From Phellopilus nigrolimitatus (taxonomy: Eukaryota; Basidiomycota; Agaricomycetes; Hymenochaetales; Hymenochaetaceae): DNA of 64,000 nt. The notes under the pieces were generated by a model. It had not been told where the DNA came from. It saw only the letters and a list, made by a program, of their open reading frames with translations, and did not search any database. The stretch lies in assembly GCA_021029095.1 (NCBI GenBank), contig JAJOHG010000047.1, positions 1-64,000 on the forward strand, given 5' to 3'. Numbering within the stretch: position 1 is the stretch's first letter; each line of letters starts with the position of its first letter. The position numbers and the translations under genes are program-made. Below are positions 10,560 to 22,400 of the stretch, one piece after another.

Positions 10560-12715
10560 GACTTCGTGAACGAGGAGACCCGTTTGCGGCGCGTGCGATC
10601 TCCGCGTCATTGTCTAGGTCGCCCTCGCCCTCTCCGTCGCCATGGCCGTCGAGGAACGCCTCCTCCTCCTCGACGTCGCCGTCCCCATCGCCGTCGAGCA
10701 GGTCCTTCTCGTTCACGCTCTAGCTACGGCTCCCTGTGCCTCCTCCAGTAATCGCTGCAGCGGACCACGCGTGGGACTGACTATGTTGGTGAGGAAGGGC
10801 GCGTGAGGAAGAACCGTTTGCGTACTGCTCGCGCGTGGAGATAAAGTTGATATACGGCGGCGTCGGCGGGCGCCTGTGCGCATTCTGGCTTGCCAGTCCA
10901 CTCGCTTTCATGTTCGTGGCGGCTGAGGAATATGTCTGGCCTTGATTGAGATGCGCGGATTCCGCAGGATGCATCCTCCCGCTCGTCGCTGCAGAGGCGT
11001 ACGCAGATACCGGGGAACTGGGGCGCGAGCGGATCGAGTCTGTTCGTCTCTCCTGGTCGCGTTCGTGCTCCCGATAATGGCTCGCCGGCCTGGGGCTCAG
11101 CATCTGCCCTGTGACTGAGTACGCCTGGTATGGTGGTCAACCAAAGGCGTGTCCTGGCGCGTTCTTGCATGTGCGCGGCAGACCGACGCATGCTGGCTCT
11201 GACCCGCAGAATGCGCGAGTGTGGTCTGGAACTGCGAATGCGCGAGCGTAGGATGCGACGAGCGGTGCGCGATCATCTGCGCCTGCTGGCTTGCGCTCAC
11301 GGAGTCCAAAGTACCGTGTCGCTCGATGCGCTCCATCTTTTTGCGGCACGCACCGTCGCACACAGTCCTCGCTCGCATCAGGTAACGAGGTCGAACGCGG
11401 TCGCGTAGCTGGTGGCGAAGCTCGCGTTGCTCTTCATGCGCGGTGCGGGGCTTGTGGAGGACGACGATGGCGCGCGCACGAAAAGCAGGTACTTCGCGTA
11501 GGGCTCGAGTGCGCTTTGCGTGCGCGTCGGCGCGCCGGGAGCGCGAACTGTCGGCGCGTTTTCCGCATTTGTCTGCGGGTCGGAGCCGGCGCCAGTCGAG
11601 GGCCGACGGTGGGTCGAGATGACGCCCGCAGGCGTGCTGGGATTCGGGTTGCTGCCGTAGTCGTGGACCAAATCGCTCCAGAGAGCCGGGTCGATCGTCT
11701 CCGCCTCCTCGGGTTTGGCCTCCACTTTCCCGGCCCTCCTGTTCGCACGAGCTTCTCTCTCTGCCTCGCCCGTGAGGTCCCAGGACCGCCCGCGCTCCTC
11801 CTCTTTCTTCGATGATCCTCCCGCAGCCTCTTCTCCTCCTTCGCCTGCTCGCCGTCCGCCGCGCCCGAGTGGAAGATCGCTTGTAAATGTCTTGCGGCCA
11901 TGAGGATACCGCCCTCGAAGAGCGTGCGCTTATCTGCTGATGTATTCGAGATCCGGGGCGCTGACGCAGGTGCGGATACGCGATGCGGATGCAAAGGCAG
12001 CGGAGGGAGCGGCGGGGGAGCGGGGTCCGTGTATAAATTCGACAAGCCGTCGGGCTCACTCTTCCCCAGGACTCCTTTCCTCGGCGCTGGCGCTCGCGGT
12101 GAAGCTCGTACCGGTCGCGCTCGAGTTCGTGTCCGAGTCGGAGCGCGCGAGGAGCGTGTCGCGCCCAGGTCGAGCACGCGGAGGACCCGCAAGTTTGGCG
12201 CGCACGACGAGTTAGGCGGGACAGGAAGCAGAACGGGGCTAGGCGGAGGCGGAGACGGAGACGCGTGTGCTGGGCTGAGCTGAGCAGGGTGCTCGCCGAA
12301 GAAGATGCGCTTCTCCTTCCCAAGTTATTTTGTCTTTGTAGCAAGTTGCGCCGACTCCGTTGATTTCAGGCGGTCGGAACTCGAGTCGCGCTCGAGGAAC
12401 TCGCACGCGCTGGGCATCGGCATGGGCCAGGACGACTCGAGGTCCTTCTTGCGGCACGCCTCGCTGCAATAGAGGAGCGTCTGGGACTGGTCGATGACGG
12501 TGCGCGTGCGGACGAGCGTGCTGGGCTGCTCCTGTTGTCAGCATCGCGCTCGCATTCAGACGTTTTCACTACGTACCTATGTCTTTGTTTAACCTAACCG
12601 TTTTGTCCGGCACTTCCACGCGACTGAGCTCGCCAACGCAAGATAGTATCGACCGATCGGTTAGACAGGTTGGGGCGAAGTTGCTGCTGTTGCTGCTGTT
12701 GCCGAGGCATGATCT
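10560..12715 (-). pseudogene. ECL1-like (life-span regulatory factor family) gene with premature stop
   Basis: A start at about 12711 gives MPRQQQQQQQLRPNL. After an intron ending at about 12535, the exon reads EQPSTLVRTRTVIDQSQ then TLLYCSEACRKKDLESSW. The RTRTVIDQS..LYCSE.CR.KDL pattern is the zinc-finger-like signature of fungal ECL1-domain proteins, which influence chronological life span in yeasts. Downstream is low-complexity Ser/Pro/Arg-rich sequence with frame changes (for example near 12325). The tail ends AITGGGTGSRS at a TAG (10720-10722). The same frame stays open beyond it into an acidic stretch, DLLDGDGDGDVEEEEAF, so the TAG looks premature. The first exon also meets a stop (NG then TAG) unless another donor is used. 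Confidence 0.6.
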
Positions 12716-13030
12716 CGCACCTAGACAAATTTACAATTAGTACGCTAAGGGCTTGAAGAAAGAGAACCAACTTACGAATAGACAGCGACACGCGGAGCGT
12801 AGTTGAGAAGTCGAGAGGGCGAGAGGTCGAGACATAGACGAAGATCGACATGACCGAGGACGACGCGCATCACTGTCCTCGGGCTGTGCCGGATTCGACT
12901 TCGCAGACAGCGTGCCAGTCCGACAAGCAGTAACAACACACAAATACATGTAGCATAAGGTAAGTGTAGTTTCTTACTCTATTATGCAATAGCGTCTCTA
13001 ACTTTTGTTTTCAGGCTCTTTCGCTCTCAG
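12480..13030. repeat. Dispersed 5' gene module, copy 2
   Basis: Best-preserved copy of the divergent unit. The ECL1-like first exons lie on the minus side, with a CAG/CAA tract near 12680-12710. A plus-strand leader (atgaccgaggacgacgcgc..., 12851 onward) is followed by an intron-like stretch ending in ttttcaggctctttcgctctcagc at about 13035. It matches 1690-2420 over both sides. Confidence 0.65.
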
Positions 13031-13725
13031 CACCGCGGCGCGGCTCGGCTCAGCAGCTCGCCCAGCACCTTTAAGGCCTTCGGAATGCCAGACCGCTTCC
13101 TCTACTGGGCCACCCTCAGCGCTAAGCACAAGCTTACGGCCCCGATGAAGCCGCTGTGCTACTCGACTCGGAGGAGCGTCGCGCTATCGCAAATATGAGC
13201 CTCGCCGTGGATGACCTACGCCGCGACCTTCATGCACGGAGCGCGCTCGCAAAGTTTGTCCAGAAGTGAGTGCGAAAAAGCCTTTTCGCATTATGTTCTC
13301 TGAGAAAATAAGACATTAGTGACACGCCCGTTTTCGGTTTTGGTGGAATTACAGAGTGATCGCAACTGGCTTCTTGGCCGTGCTCGACGCGACATTTGCA
13401 GCGCCGGCAGTCGCGGAGAAGGTGCGGGACGTACGCTGCTTGTTCCACCAGCTCGCGGATGCGGACGGACGGCGCGATCGTGGTGCTCTGCTCACGCTCC
13501 TGGAGCATGAGAAGCGCGTGTGCGAAAAGGGGTTCGGATCTGACTTTGGTGAGCGTGTCTGGCTTTTTATTGGGTTTTTTCGAGAACTGACGGTTCCTTT
13601 ATTCTTATTTTCAAGATCGAGCAGAACCACAGGACGGTCTGCTGAGTCTCATCAAACTTGGGAGTGCTGTCGGTAGCGTCTGCTTCAGCACCAGCGTCGC
13701 ACGGCTTTTCTATGTGAAACTATGA
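12851..13725 (+). pseudogene. Unrecognised gene or gene remnant
   Basis: Plus-strand exons with consistent splice signals read AIANMSLAVDDLRRDLHARS, then ALAKFVQ. After an intron (13266-13352 region) come VIATGFLAVLDATFAAPAVA and LFHQLADADGRRDRGALLTL with EHEKRVCEKGFGSDF. A further intron ends in ttattttcaag, followed by DRAEPQDGLLSLIKLGSAVG and a TGA at 13723-13725. A frame change near 13130 and an early TAA after a candidate ATG at 12851 argue against an intact gene. I do not recognise the family. The 3' end stops about 15 bp before the MUB1 copy A 3' region, on the opposite strand. Confidence 0.45.
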
Positions 13726-13739
13726 TGGCATTTGCTCTA

Positions 13740-14195
13740 GCAAGCACTTGCAACTTCTGCTTTCTCGCTTAAAGACAAAGATATTGTTAAAATGTTGTAT
13801 ATGTAGACGTGAAAACTATGCTGTAGAATGTACAGATGCGTGCTAGAAATCATCAGGAAGAAAGCGGCAGAGACCAAAAAGGTGCAAAGACGACAATGGG
13901 TGAGACAACAGATATGTAAGGTGTGGTGAGACAAACAAGAATGGGGAATAGAAGAGGAGAATAGAAGGAAAAGCGAATAGAGTATCCTAGTCATCCAAAT
14001 CATAATGATGGTCATGGAGAAAGAGGCATTAGATAAAGCGCTCGCGGAATCCGCGTTGCATCTATCACCCCAGTACCATGTCGTCTTCACTTGCATCTGC
14101 ACCCAAGCTCGAACCCCGCAGCCGAAGCATCTCGCGTCGAACGCGACGGTGACGTGCGCGCACGCGCCCGACGATCGCGCACCTCCAGCGCCCGC
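13740..14195 (-). pseudogene. MUB1: MUB1 copy A, 3' end and 3' untranslated region
   Basis: Matches the end of MUB1 copy B and its downstream region (58500-58970) in inverted orientation. The matches include the coding tail up to gaagacgacatggtactgggg TGA (about 14070) and the 3' flank with shared stretches such as cttacatatctgt and gcatctgtacattctacagca. The coding match ends at about 14190, where VPS10 sequence begins. It resumes at about 16900. Confidence 0.85.
14133..14190 (+). repeat. Left copy of the ~55-bp direct duplication flanking the VPS10 insert
   Basis: The stretch around gacgtgcgcgcacgcgcccg acgatcgcgcacctccag is repeated, with some substitutions, at 16900-16955. In MUB1 copy B the stretch occurs once (about 58505-58560). 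Both copies are in the same orientation. Confidence 0.75.
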
Positions 14196-16895
14196 TCCCC
14201 CGCCGGTAGTAGCCCAGAAGTATGAACCGTCGACTCGTGTCCTTAGGCACGGTGACGATCGATTAACATGGTCCTTATCTTGAGTTGCGAACGTGATACT
14301 CGCGCCAGGTGATGCCCACATCCGTACTAATAAGAGCACGTGGTCTGTGGGTTCCTCGTCGTTCGCTATAACGAGGATCAAGCCCGAGTCGCCGAACTCC
14401 CATAGATGCGCATCCTTGTGGATCTCCTGCCACGAGAAGCCGGCGTCGCGGCTAAGTAAGGTGTCGCTCTCCAGTGTACGGCGCGAGCGTCTCGCCGACA
14501 TTTCCCACAGCCATGAGGAGGCCGGGGACGGAGGGACTGCTGTAAGTCGCGCGAGTGTCAAAGCGCTCAGTATAACCGTGAATTTGAAGGGAGCATCCCT
14601 AACGTCATTCGACAGGTTCAGAGCATGTAGGAATATCGAAGCGGAAGACGGCTTACGGTTGATGTACACGCATAAGGTTGTCCTAAGGCGTCCGTCTTCG
14701 GAGGAGTAATGGGCTTCCAGGGACCGCCTAACGTACAATGAGATACGCTGGCTAGATGGAGAAACGAAAGGCTCACCATCATTATGTGTAATCCGGCTCG
14801 AAAGCTCCTTTCTCCTTGTAATGGCAGCATTCTCGGTGGCCGTCTAAGCCGATCATCTTCTCGAAGTCAACGAACCCGCGGTCGTTGCGGTTGACGTTGT
14901 CCGCAGAGATGCCGAAGTATGTGCCGTTCCCATTGGACTTCATGATCACGCCCTAATAGGGACTGGGGAACTCGGACGTAGTAAGATGCATGAAGACGGA
15001 CTTGGTACTCGACTCAAGAATCGTATATGCCTGCGGTTAGATGTTAGCGTTATTGTCGAGAACTGGATCTCGGAGTGGACTCACGTGATTCTGAGGACGG
15101 AGGGTCGGAGGGAAGACGCCAGTGGCGAAGTTCTTGCCGTCGAGCGAAACTTGAAGGTCAAGTGACTGCCGCTCTTGGAGATACTGTAGGAATGAAGTTT
15201 AGCTGTGAAAGTCAATCCAGATAGCGGCGAGCCTCACCTCCGCAACGATCAAGAACTCCGAGAACTTCGCAAAACCGACGACACGGTCAAAGAGCACTTT
15301 CTTCTTACTGAAAAACTGTGTCCCGCCGACGAGCTGCAGTGGGTTCGCGTTAGCCTGGAACAGGCGCTGGTTGCCCTTCTTCTCCTTGTACGACTCGCAT
15401 ATGATCTGCGTTGCGTCTATCTTGAGCTCCGCGTCGCGCGCCCACGCACAATTGCGCACGTACTCCTCGACGAACCGCCAGTTGCGCCCGTTGTCCGTGC
15501 TATATCGAGCCTCCGCGCGACACTTCTCGGCGCTGCCCTCGCAATCGGCGTTCCCAGTCCAGATGAGATAGTCTGATATCGGATGGAAGTGCATAATGAC
15601 CGCGCCGAAGGTATTCGATAAGAGGGGTGCGTAAAGCGGGTTCCAGCTCCGCCCAACATCGGTCGTGTAGTAGTACTTCTGCGAGCTAGTCAGGATGTAG
15701 GCGCGGTCGTTTGAGTAGGAACGGAGGTAGAAGACGATGAAGCGTTCATTAGGGAAGAGCTGTATCCACGTGTATCCCTCGTTGCTCGATTGCCAGACGG
15801 TGCCGTCGTGCAAGCGGACCAGAATCGTTGTCGACTCTTTGAAATATGCGTATTGCACGATCTCCGATGCAAACTCAAATGTCTGATGCGTAACCTCGCC
15901 TTCTTCTGGCTGCGCGAGGGAGCAGTCCTTCTGCACCTTAGCGTCTTTGACAATGCCACGTGACTTGTCGCAGGTGTTTCCCGGGATGAGACGGTAGCCT
16001 GACGAGCCCATGTATGTACCCGATGCATCGCGACAAACGTCGGCAGGAATGGGCTCTGGCCCTGCGGGCAAGCACTGATCGCCGTTGCGGATGAAGTTAT
16101 AGTCGCTAGAGACCGGAATGCTCAGCTTAGAACGCAGAATAACGAGAAAGAGAGGCTAGCGGCTTACCACTCGTAGTCCTCGTTCGTGCACGGGCAATTC
16201 TCCTCGTGCTCGACCGGGTCGTCGAACTTGTGCCCCACGTAGCAGTCCGCATCGGGCTTGCGTCGGCGGTACCACTGCTTATGCCCCATAATGCACTCGT
16301 GCTTATCCCCACTGCGCGCGTACCACTTCTCGAAGTCGTTGTCCGTGCACTGCCGGGAACGTGTGCTCGCGAAGTCGAGGAAGATGACGACAAAGCGGCC
16401 CGAACCCGTCTGATCCTTGCGCGCGAGCTGGGCGACGAGCATGAACTTCTGCGACGTCGAATCTGGCACGGTCGTCAGCGCGCGGGCGCGAATTCGGTAC
16501 TGGAGCTTGAGAGACTTCCTGAAAACGGATTCAGTGGGCTTAGTCTAGGTGGTGGGATGGAAGAATACGTACCATGTCCGCCCTAGATCACTAGAGTAGC
16601 GCACCTCGTCGACGCCGTCCTCGTCATTCACGAGCACCATTATACTGCCCTGATCTCCGAATTCGTACTTGTTAGCATCCTTGCTAACCATCGTCCAATG
16701 AAGTCCGGCGTCCGTGCTCAGGAAAGGTATCGCACTCCTCGTACGTTTTGAGTTTTGAGGTAGGGCCCGACGGAGCCCACAGCGAGCACGAGCCCCGGTG
16801 CAGGCTGAGCTGAATATACGCCCGAAGTTGTGTGGCGAGGCGACACTGTAGGTGGAGCGAGCAGGCTTCGGCGTCGTTGGGGTCATACCCTATGT
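14195..16895 (-). pseudogene. VPS10 / sortilin-type vacuolar sorting receptor fragment inserted in MUB1 copy A
   Basis: Collinear pieces of a Vps10 receptor, a Golgi-to-endosome sorting receptor for carboxypeptidase Y. The end of the first VPS10 propeller reads STDAGLHWTMVSKDANKYEF, DQGSIMVLVNDEDGVDEVRY. The Cys-rich module follows ([38 protein letters not shown]). The second propeller begins DVCRDASGTYMGSSGYRL and continues DGTVWQSSNEGYTWIQLFPN and ARYSTDNGRNWRFVEEYV. It closes with [21 protein letters not shown] and [15 protein letters not shown]. The signal peptide, first half of propeller 1, transmembrane helix and tail are absent. Several frame changes and a stop (SEFPSPY then TAG, about 14955) interrupt it. 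One long second-domain exon (15199-16071) is still open. It sits wholly inside MUB1 copy A. Confidence 0.88.
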
Positions 16896-19295
16896 TCGAC
16901 GCGTCGCACACGACGGGGATGTGCGTGCATGCGCCCGACGATCGGGCGCCTCCAGAACCTGGATTCAACCCAGCAGCGTCCGCTCCCCGCCCGTCCGCGC
17001 TCGAACGTGTGCCTCGATATCCGCATCAAGCGCGGCGCTGTAACCTCCGTCGTCCGCCAGTGCTTCCACCCCAGACATCCCGACCGCCGACAGGAAGCTG
17101 CGGATGGTTGCCTGCTCCTCCGCCGAGAAAATGTTCAGGCCCAGATTGGCGGGAGGGGAGGCGCCCTCTGGTGCAGGCGGCGTTGGGCGTGGAACCGCAT
17201 GATTCACTGGGAATGGCGTTGTAGTTATTGATGATGGTCCTGCAGCTGCCGCTGCTGCGCGCCGCCGCATGCTGATAGGAATCGATGCGCTCGTTGCTGG
17301 CGGACCGCCGAGAGTGTTGCCCGGGACAAAGATCGAGGTTTCAGAGTTTGCCGGCGCGGCCATATTTGACTTGGCGCTGGGCAAACCCGCAACGCGAGCA
17401 TGACCGTACCCGCTTGCTCGTTGCGGCCTTGCGAGCTCCGAAGCAGTCTGTTTTCGAAGCAGAAATGAGACACTGAGATTTCAATGGAGAACTGACTGAA
17501 TGTTAACTCACCGTGGTGCTCTCTATCCGGCGCTCCACCCTGTCATGCGCGACCGTCGACACCACGCGACTGTCGACACCGTGCGCCCTCCCGACCCGCT
17601 TCCACTTCCAGCACCGATACCGGCCACCGTACCTTCTGCGCTGTCGCTGTCGCCTTCAGTATTCTGACCCTGTCCGACGCCCGACCCGCCTTCGGCTATG
17701 TCTTCGCCCTCTTTCTTGAGATCCGCCGACGCCGTCGCGGTCAAGTGCGCGTTTGCCGTCGAGCCAGTCCTAGTCCACGCGCCTCCTCTCCAGTTCAGAT
17801 TATTCCTCGCTCCAGCAGCCGTGGCAGATGTTGACAGCGTGCCCGCGCTGCCCGTCGCTGTCGCCGGATGGAAGATCAGGTGCGGCTTGTAAAACACCTG
17901 GCGTACGTGCGGGAACTTGCTGAAACAAGCGAGGAGCTGCAGCGAACGCAATACATCCTCTTCGCGGAACGGACCCAGCTCCTCCACACCGTGATAATGG
18001 TGGTGGTGGTGATGATGGTGTCAGTGTGTCGCACGCGGAGTGGATCGGCCGCTGTCAGTGAAAGCGGGACAGTAGCAGCGGGTAATGCTAGGGCACCGCG
18101 CGTTGCTTGAACGAGAAACTCGAGTTTCGACACGCCAGCGGCGCCGCGAGCAGGCGATCTCCGCGCTGGACCCGCATTCGCGCCGTACGCGCCGACAGGT
18201 ATCGCGACAAGTATCGGCGGGTGCGCCGGCGGGTGCGCATGCGCGTGCATGGGTGAACTCGCCAGGACAGTATGCGGCGTGAGCTCTTCTCACCCGTGCT
18301 GATGGTGGTACTTGCGCGGCATGTTGCGCGTGTCACGGCGTGGCATCGATCGCGCTGGGCGCGCCAGGCGGGGTGCCCATCGCCAAGTCATCGTTGACAT
18401 TTTGGTCGAGCGCCACGGTCCCATCAGACACGCCGTCGTCAGCGGCGTTTGTGTTGATGATGATGTGCGCATCGAGGTCAACGTCGACAGTATCAGAAGC
18501 TCCGGCCATGGCTACACTGGCCGCACCTGCTCCTGTTGGGGATGGCGAGTCGGAGACGATGTCAACAGTCCGTCGCGGATGTGAAAGGGATGGTGGGGCC
18601 GGCATGCTCTCGTCCGCATCCTCATCCTGCATCATCGACGTCTCCATCTCAGCATCCGCATCATCCTCAGTCTCCGTGTCCGGTCGTGATGTCGACGCAG
18701 ACGGCGTCGGCGTCCTAGAGCTCGGTAGCGTAGAGTTTGGCAGCGTAGAGTTTGCAAAAGTGTCCGTTGACACCGTCGTCTCCGCATCCGAAGCTGTTCG
18801 TCCTTAGGGCGGCGTCGGATGAGCAAGCGCGAAGAAAGTCAAGAAATCGAACTCACCTTGGCAGTCGCGAAAGACCGTCCTCGCGCAAAAAGGCGGACGA
18901 GTTCAAGTTCCTTCTCTCGGTAGCGCTCTCGAGCTGCTGCCGCTTGAACTGTCTTTGTCCGCGGGTTTCGTGCCGGATGCCGCTCGTGCTCGCACTCGGA
19001 CCAACATCAAAGCCCAGCGACACGAGCCAGGCCTCAAGAACACTGCCGACGACCTCTAGCGTCCCGTACGCGGACATTAGGGACGCTCTGAAATGCGAGC
19101 GAAAAACGGTATGCGGCGTGCTGCTCAAAGGACTTGGGATTGAGAGTTGGAGTGGGTGGTGGGCGGGGAAGTCCAGAAGGCGAGAGGCCATAGATGGGGC
19201 GGAGGGGTACTCTGGAGACAGCGGGGAGAGACAAAAATCGCGCAGGAGTCGGACAAGGCGCTCCAGGCTGCCGTCGCAGTTGGTCCGACGCTGTC
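16895..19295 (-). pseudogene. MUB1: MUB1 copy A, main body, MYND finger deleted
   Basis: An inverted, degraded paralogue of copy B. Matching pieces are YGLSPSGLPRPPPTPTLNPK, QRQFKRQQ, TPSASTSRPDTETEDDAD, DAHIIINTNAADDGVSDG, EELGPFREEDVLRSLQLLA, ASADLKK and the tail MLALRVCPAP region to EEQATIRSFLSAVGMSG. DLKK is followed directly by EGEDIAEG. In copy B about 480 bp lies between these points and encodes SFFKALTGRG to the MYND finger, so the zinc finger is cleanly deleted. Exon 1 and the start of exon 2 are also missing: similarity ends near 19290. Frameshifts occur near 18920 and 18040. It cannot make a functional Mub1. Confidence 0.88.
16900..16955 (+). repeat. Right copy of the ~55-bp direct duplication flanking the VPS10 insert
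   Basis: gatgtgcgtgcatgcgcccg acgatcgggcgcctccag corresponds to 14133-14190, in direct orientation. It marks the other edge of the inserted VPS10 fragment. Confidence 0.75.
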
Positions 19296-19439
19296 CTAAA
19301 CCCCGTATGTGAGCCCATAGAGCTCGTCGCTACGAGTTACACCAAACTCCTGCGATGTCAAACCCGAAGGCCGATCACTCGTCGGGTTGGGGGACTGCGA
19401 AGGCTAACGAAAAAAATAGAGAAGAAGGGCAGTGATGTG

Positions 19440-22400
19440 CTGGCAGAAGGAAATCTCACGTGCGACATAAAAATTGAGTTATGTAATACAGGGCCAAACT
19501 GCGCATGCGCAGTTTGGACCAGATTACATAACACTCGGGAAAAAAAAAGGCGCGCCTTTTTTTTGCCTGGAAAAGCACTTCCCAATTGAGCCAGAAAACC
19601 ATTCATCGGCTTCTAGCACAACAACTACAGTACTGAGACACAAGCTACATGTCACCACAGCTTGGTAACATAGAGACATGCCTACCCCCGTCACCACAAA
19701 GCTCTACATCAACAATAGACAAATGTATATATTGATTTCGCTGTTTGACCTGATAGAAAATTGACATAAAGCCTGAATTAATGCTCTTGCTTCACTAATG
19801 GATAAAGCAACTTCTAAGAAACATGGATATCACTATCCAGAGCATATGTGCAAAAACTCCAAAGGATATGCCTTGATTTGAGTCCATTGACCCCATTTGA
19901 CCCCCAAAAAACCAGGTCACAATGGGTCAACAGAGGTCATACATTCTCCAGATGCCTCAACACCTTCTGCACCTTCAACAATCCTTCTGGGGCACTAATA
20001 CCCACATGCTGGCAAAATTCTGGGTGGAATGAGCTGCATACAGAGGTATCAACTTCATTATACCCCCCAACACAGCCAAAAATCGAGGTCAAATGCTCCT
20101 CCACAGTGAGCAAGACACAAAACCCATGCATCTTCTCATACAATACTTCCCTAGTGTTATTCCTGACATACCCCATGAGAAACATCGAGAAAATTCTGGC
20201 TTCCCACGTCCTCAGGCTCATTTGAACTGGCCTCAGATTACGTAACACTCGGGAAAAAAAACGGCGCGCCGTTTTTTTGCCTGGGAAAGCACTTCCCAAT
20301 TGGGACAGAAAACCATTCATTGGCCTCGAGCTCACCAGCTACATTACGGAGACACAAGCTACGTGTCACCCCAGCTCATCAGCACAGAGACACATCTACC
20401 TCCATCACCACAGAGTTCTGCGTAAAAAATAGGTAATTTTACATATTTATTTCACTGTTTGACCTGATAGAAAATCAATATAAAGCCTGAATGAATCATT
20501 GTGCTTCACCAATGACTAAAGCAACTTCTCAGAAACTTCTCTATCAGTATCCAGAACGTATGTACAAAACATCCCAAGAATATGCCTTGATTTGAACCTG
20601 TTGACCCCATTTGACCCCCAAAAAACCAGGTCACAGTGGGTCATCAGAGGTCATACAATTGCCAAATGATCCAATGGCATCTGGACCTTCTGAAAACCTT
20701 CTAGGACACTAATGCCCACATTCTGGAAAAAATCTGGGTGGAACAAGCCACATACAGAAGCATCAACCTCATTTAACCCCCCCAACACAGCCAAAAATGG
20801 GGTCAAATGCTCCTCCACAGCAAGCAAGACACAAAACCCATGCACCAACTCATACAGTCCTTCCCTAATGTTATTCCCAACATACCCCATGAGAAACATT
20901 GAGCAAATTCCCTCTTCCTACATCCACAGGCTTGTTTGACCTGACCCAGATTATGTAACACTCGGGAAAAAAAAAGGCGTGCCGTTTTTTTGCCTGGGAA
21001 AGCACTTCCTGATTTGGCCAGAAAACCACTCATTGGCCTCTAGCTCGACATCTACACCACAAAGACACAAACTACATATCCCCACACCTTGTTAACATAG
21101 AGACACACCTATGTCCATCACCACAGAGCTCTGCATGAAAAATATACATTTTTACATATTTATTTCGCTGTTTGACCTGATAAACAGTCATTATAAATTC
21201 AGAATTAATTATCCTACTTCACCAATGGCTAGAGAAACTTTATAGAAATATCTCTAGCACTATCCAGAACACATGTACAAAAAATCTAAAGAATATGCAT
21301 TGATTTGAACCTGTTGACCCCATTTGACCCCCAAAAAACCAGCTCACAGTGGGTCATCAGAGGTCATACAATTGCCAAATGATCCAATGGCTTCTGGACC
21401 TTCTGAAATCCTTCTGGTGCACTAATACCCACATGCTGGCAAAATTCTGGGTGTAATGAGCTGCATACAGAGGCATCAGCTTCATTGTACCCCCCAACAC
21501 AGCCAAAAATCGAGGTCAAATGCCATTACACACTGAACAAGACATAAAACCCATCCACCTTCTCATACAATACTTCCATAATGTTATAATCGACATACCC
21601 CATGTGAGGCAACAAGACAATTTGCACTTGAAATGTACCCAGACAACAGTAACAGTCCCACATGACCTCGGCACGGCGATGACGAGGGTGCGACTTAATT
21701 TGGCATTTGCCTGCAGAAAACCATACATTACAGGCTACCCTACATGTCTGCAAAATTACAGGATGACATGGTCATTCCCTGCAGAATTATGGGCTCATTC
21801 CTTTGCGACATTTCAAGCCAAACTGAGGAAAAAAAACGGCGCGCCGTTTTTTTGCCTGGGAAAGCACTTCCCGATTTGGACAGAAATCCATTTGTCGGCC
21901 TCTAGCTCGACATCTACACTACGGACACACAAGCTGCGTGTCACAGCAGCTTGGTAACATAGAGACACACCTATATCCGTCACCACAGAGCTCTGCATCA
22001 ACAATAGACAATTTTACATATTTGTTCACTGTTTGACCTGATAGAAAACCGATATAAATTCAAATAAATTCATTATTAATGCTTCTGCATCCCCAGGAAC
22101 TGAAGAAAAATCATGTAAAAACGTATACTACTGCACACAGCATATTTACAAAGTATCAGAGGAATCCGGCTCGTTTCGAGCCAATGGGCACCAATTGACC
22201 CCCAAAAAGGCTGGTCATTGTGGGTCAACGGCGATCACAAAATCACAAAATGATCTGATGGCTTTCGCACCTTATACAGACATTCCGGGATACTAATACC
22301 CACATTCTGGCCAAGTATTGAACAAAACGAGCTGCATACAAAGGCTTTGACCCCATTTGACCCCCAAAAAAGCCCAAAATCGGGGTCAAATGCTCCTCCA

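Noticed and set aside
11097..12344. 415-codon minus-strand Arg/Ser-rich frame
   Set aside because: Out-of-frame reading of the ECL1-like relic; no domain, extreme Arg content.
13737..14738. 333-codon minus-strand frame as a new gene
   Set aside because: It is a run of VPS10 sequence, the MUB1 tail in the wrong frame and 3' untranslated sequence; a chance open frame over the junction.
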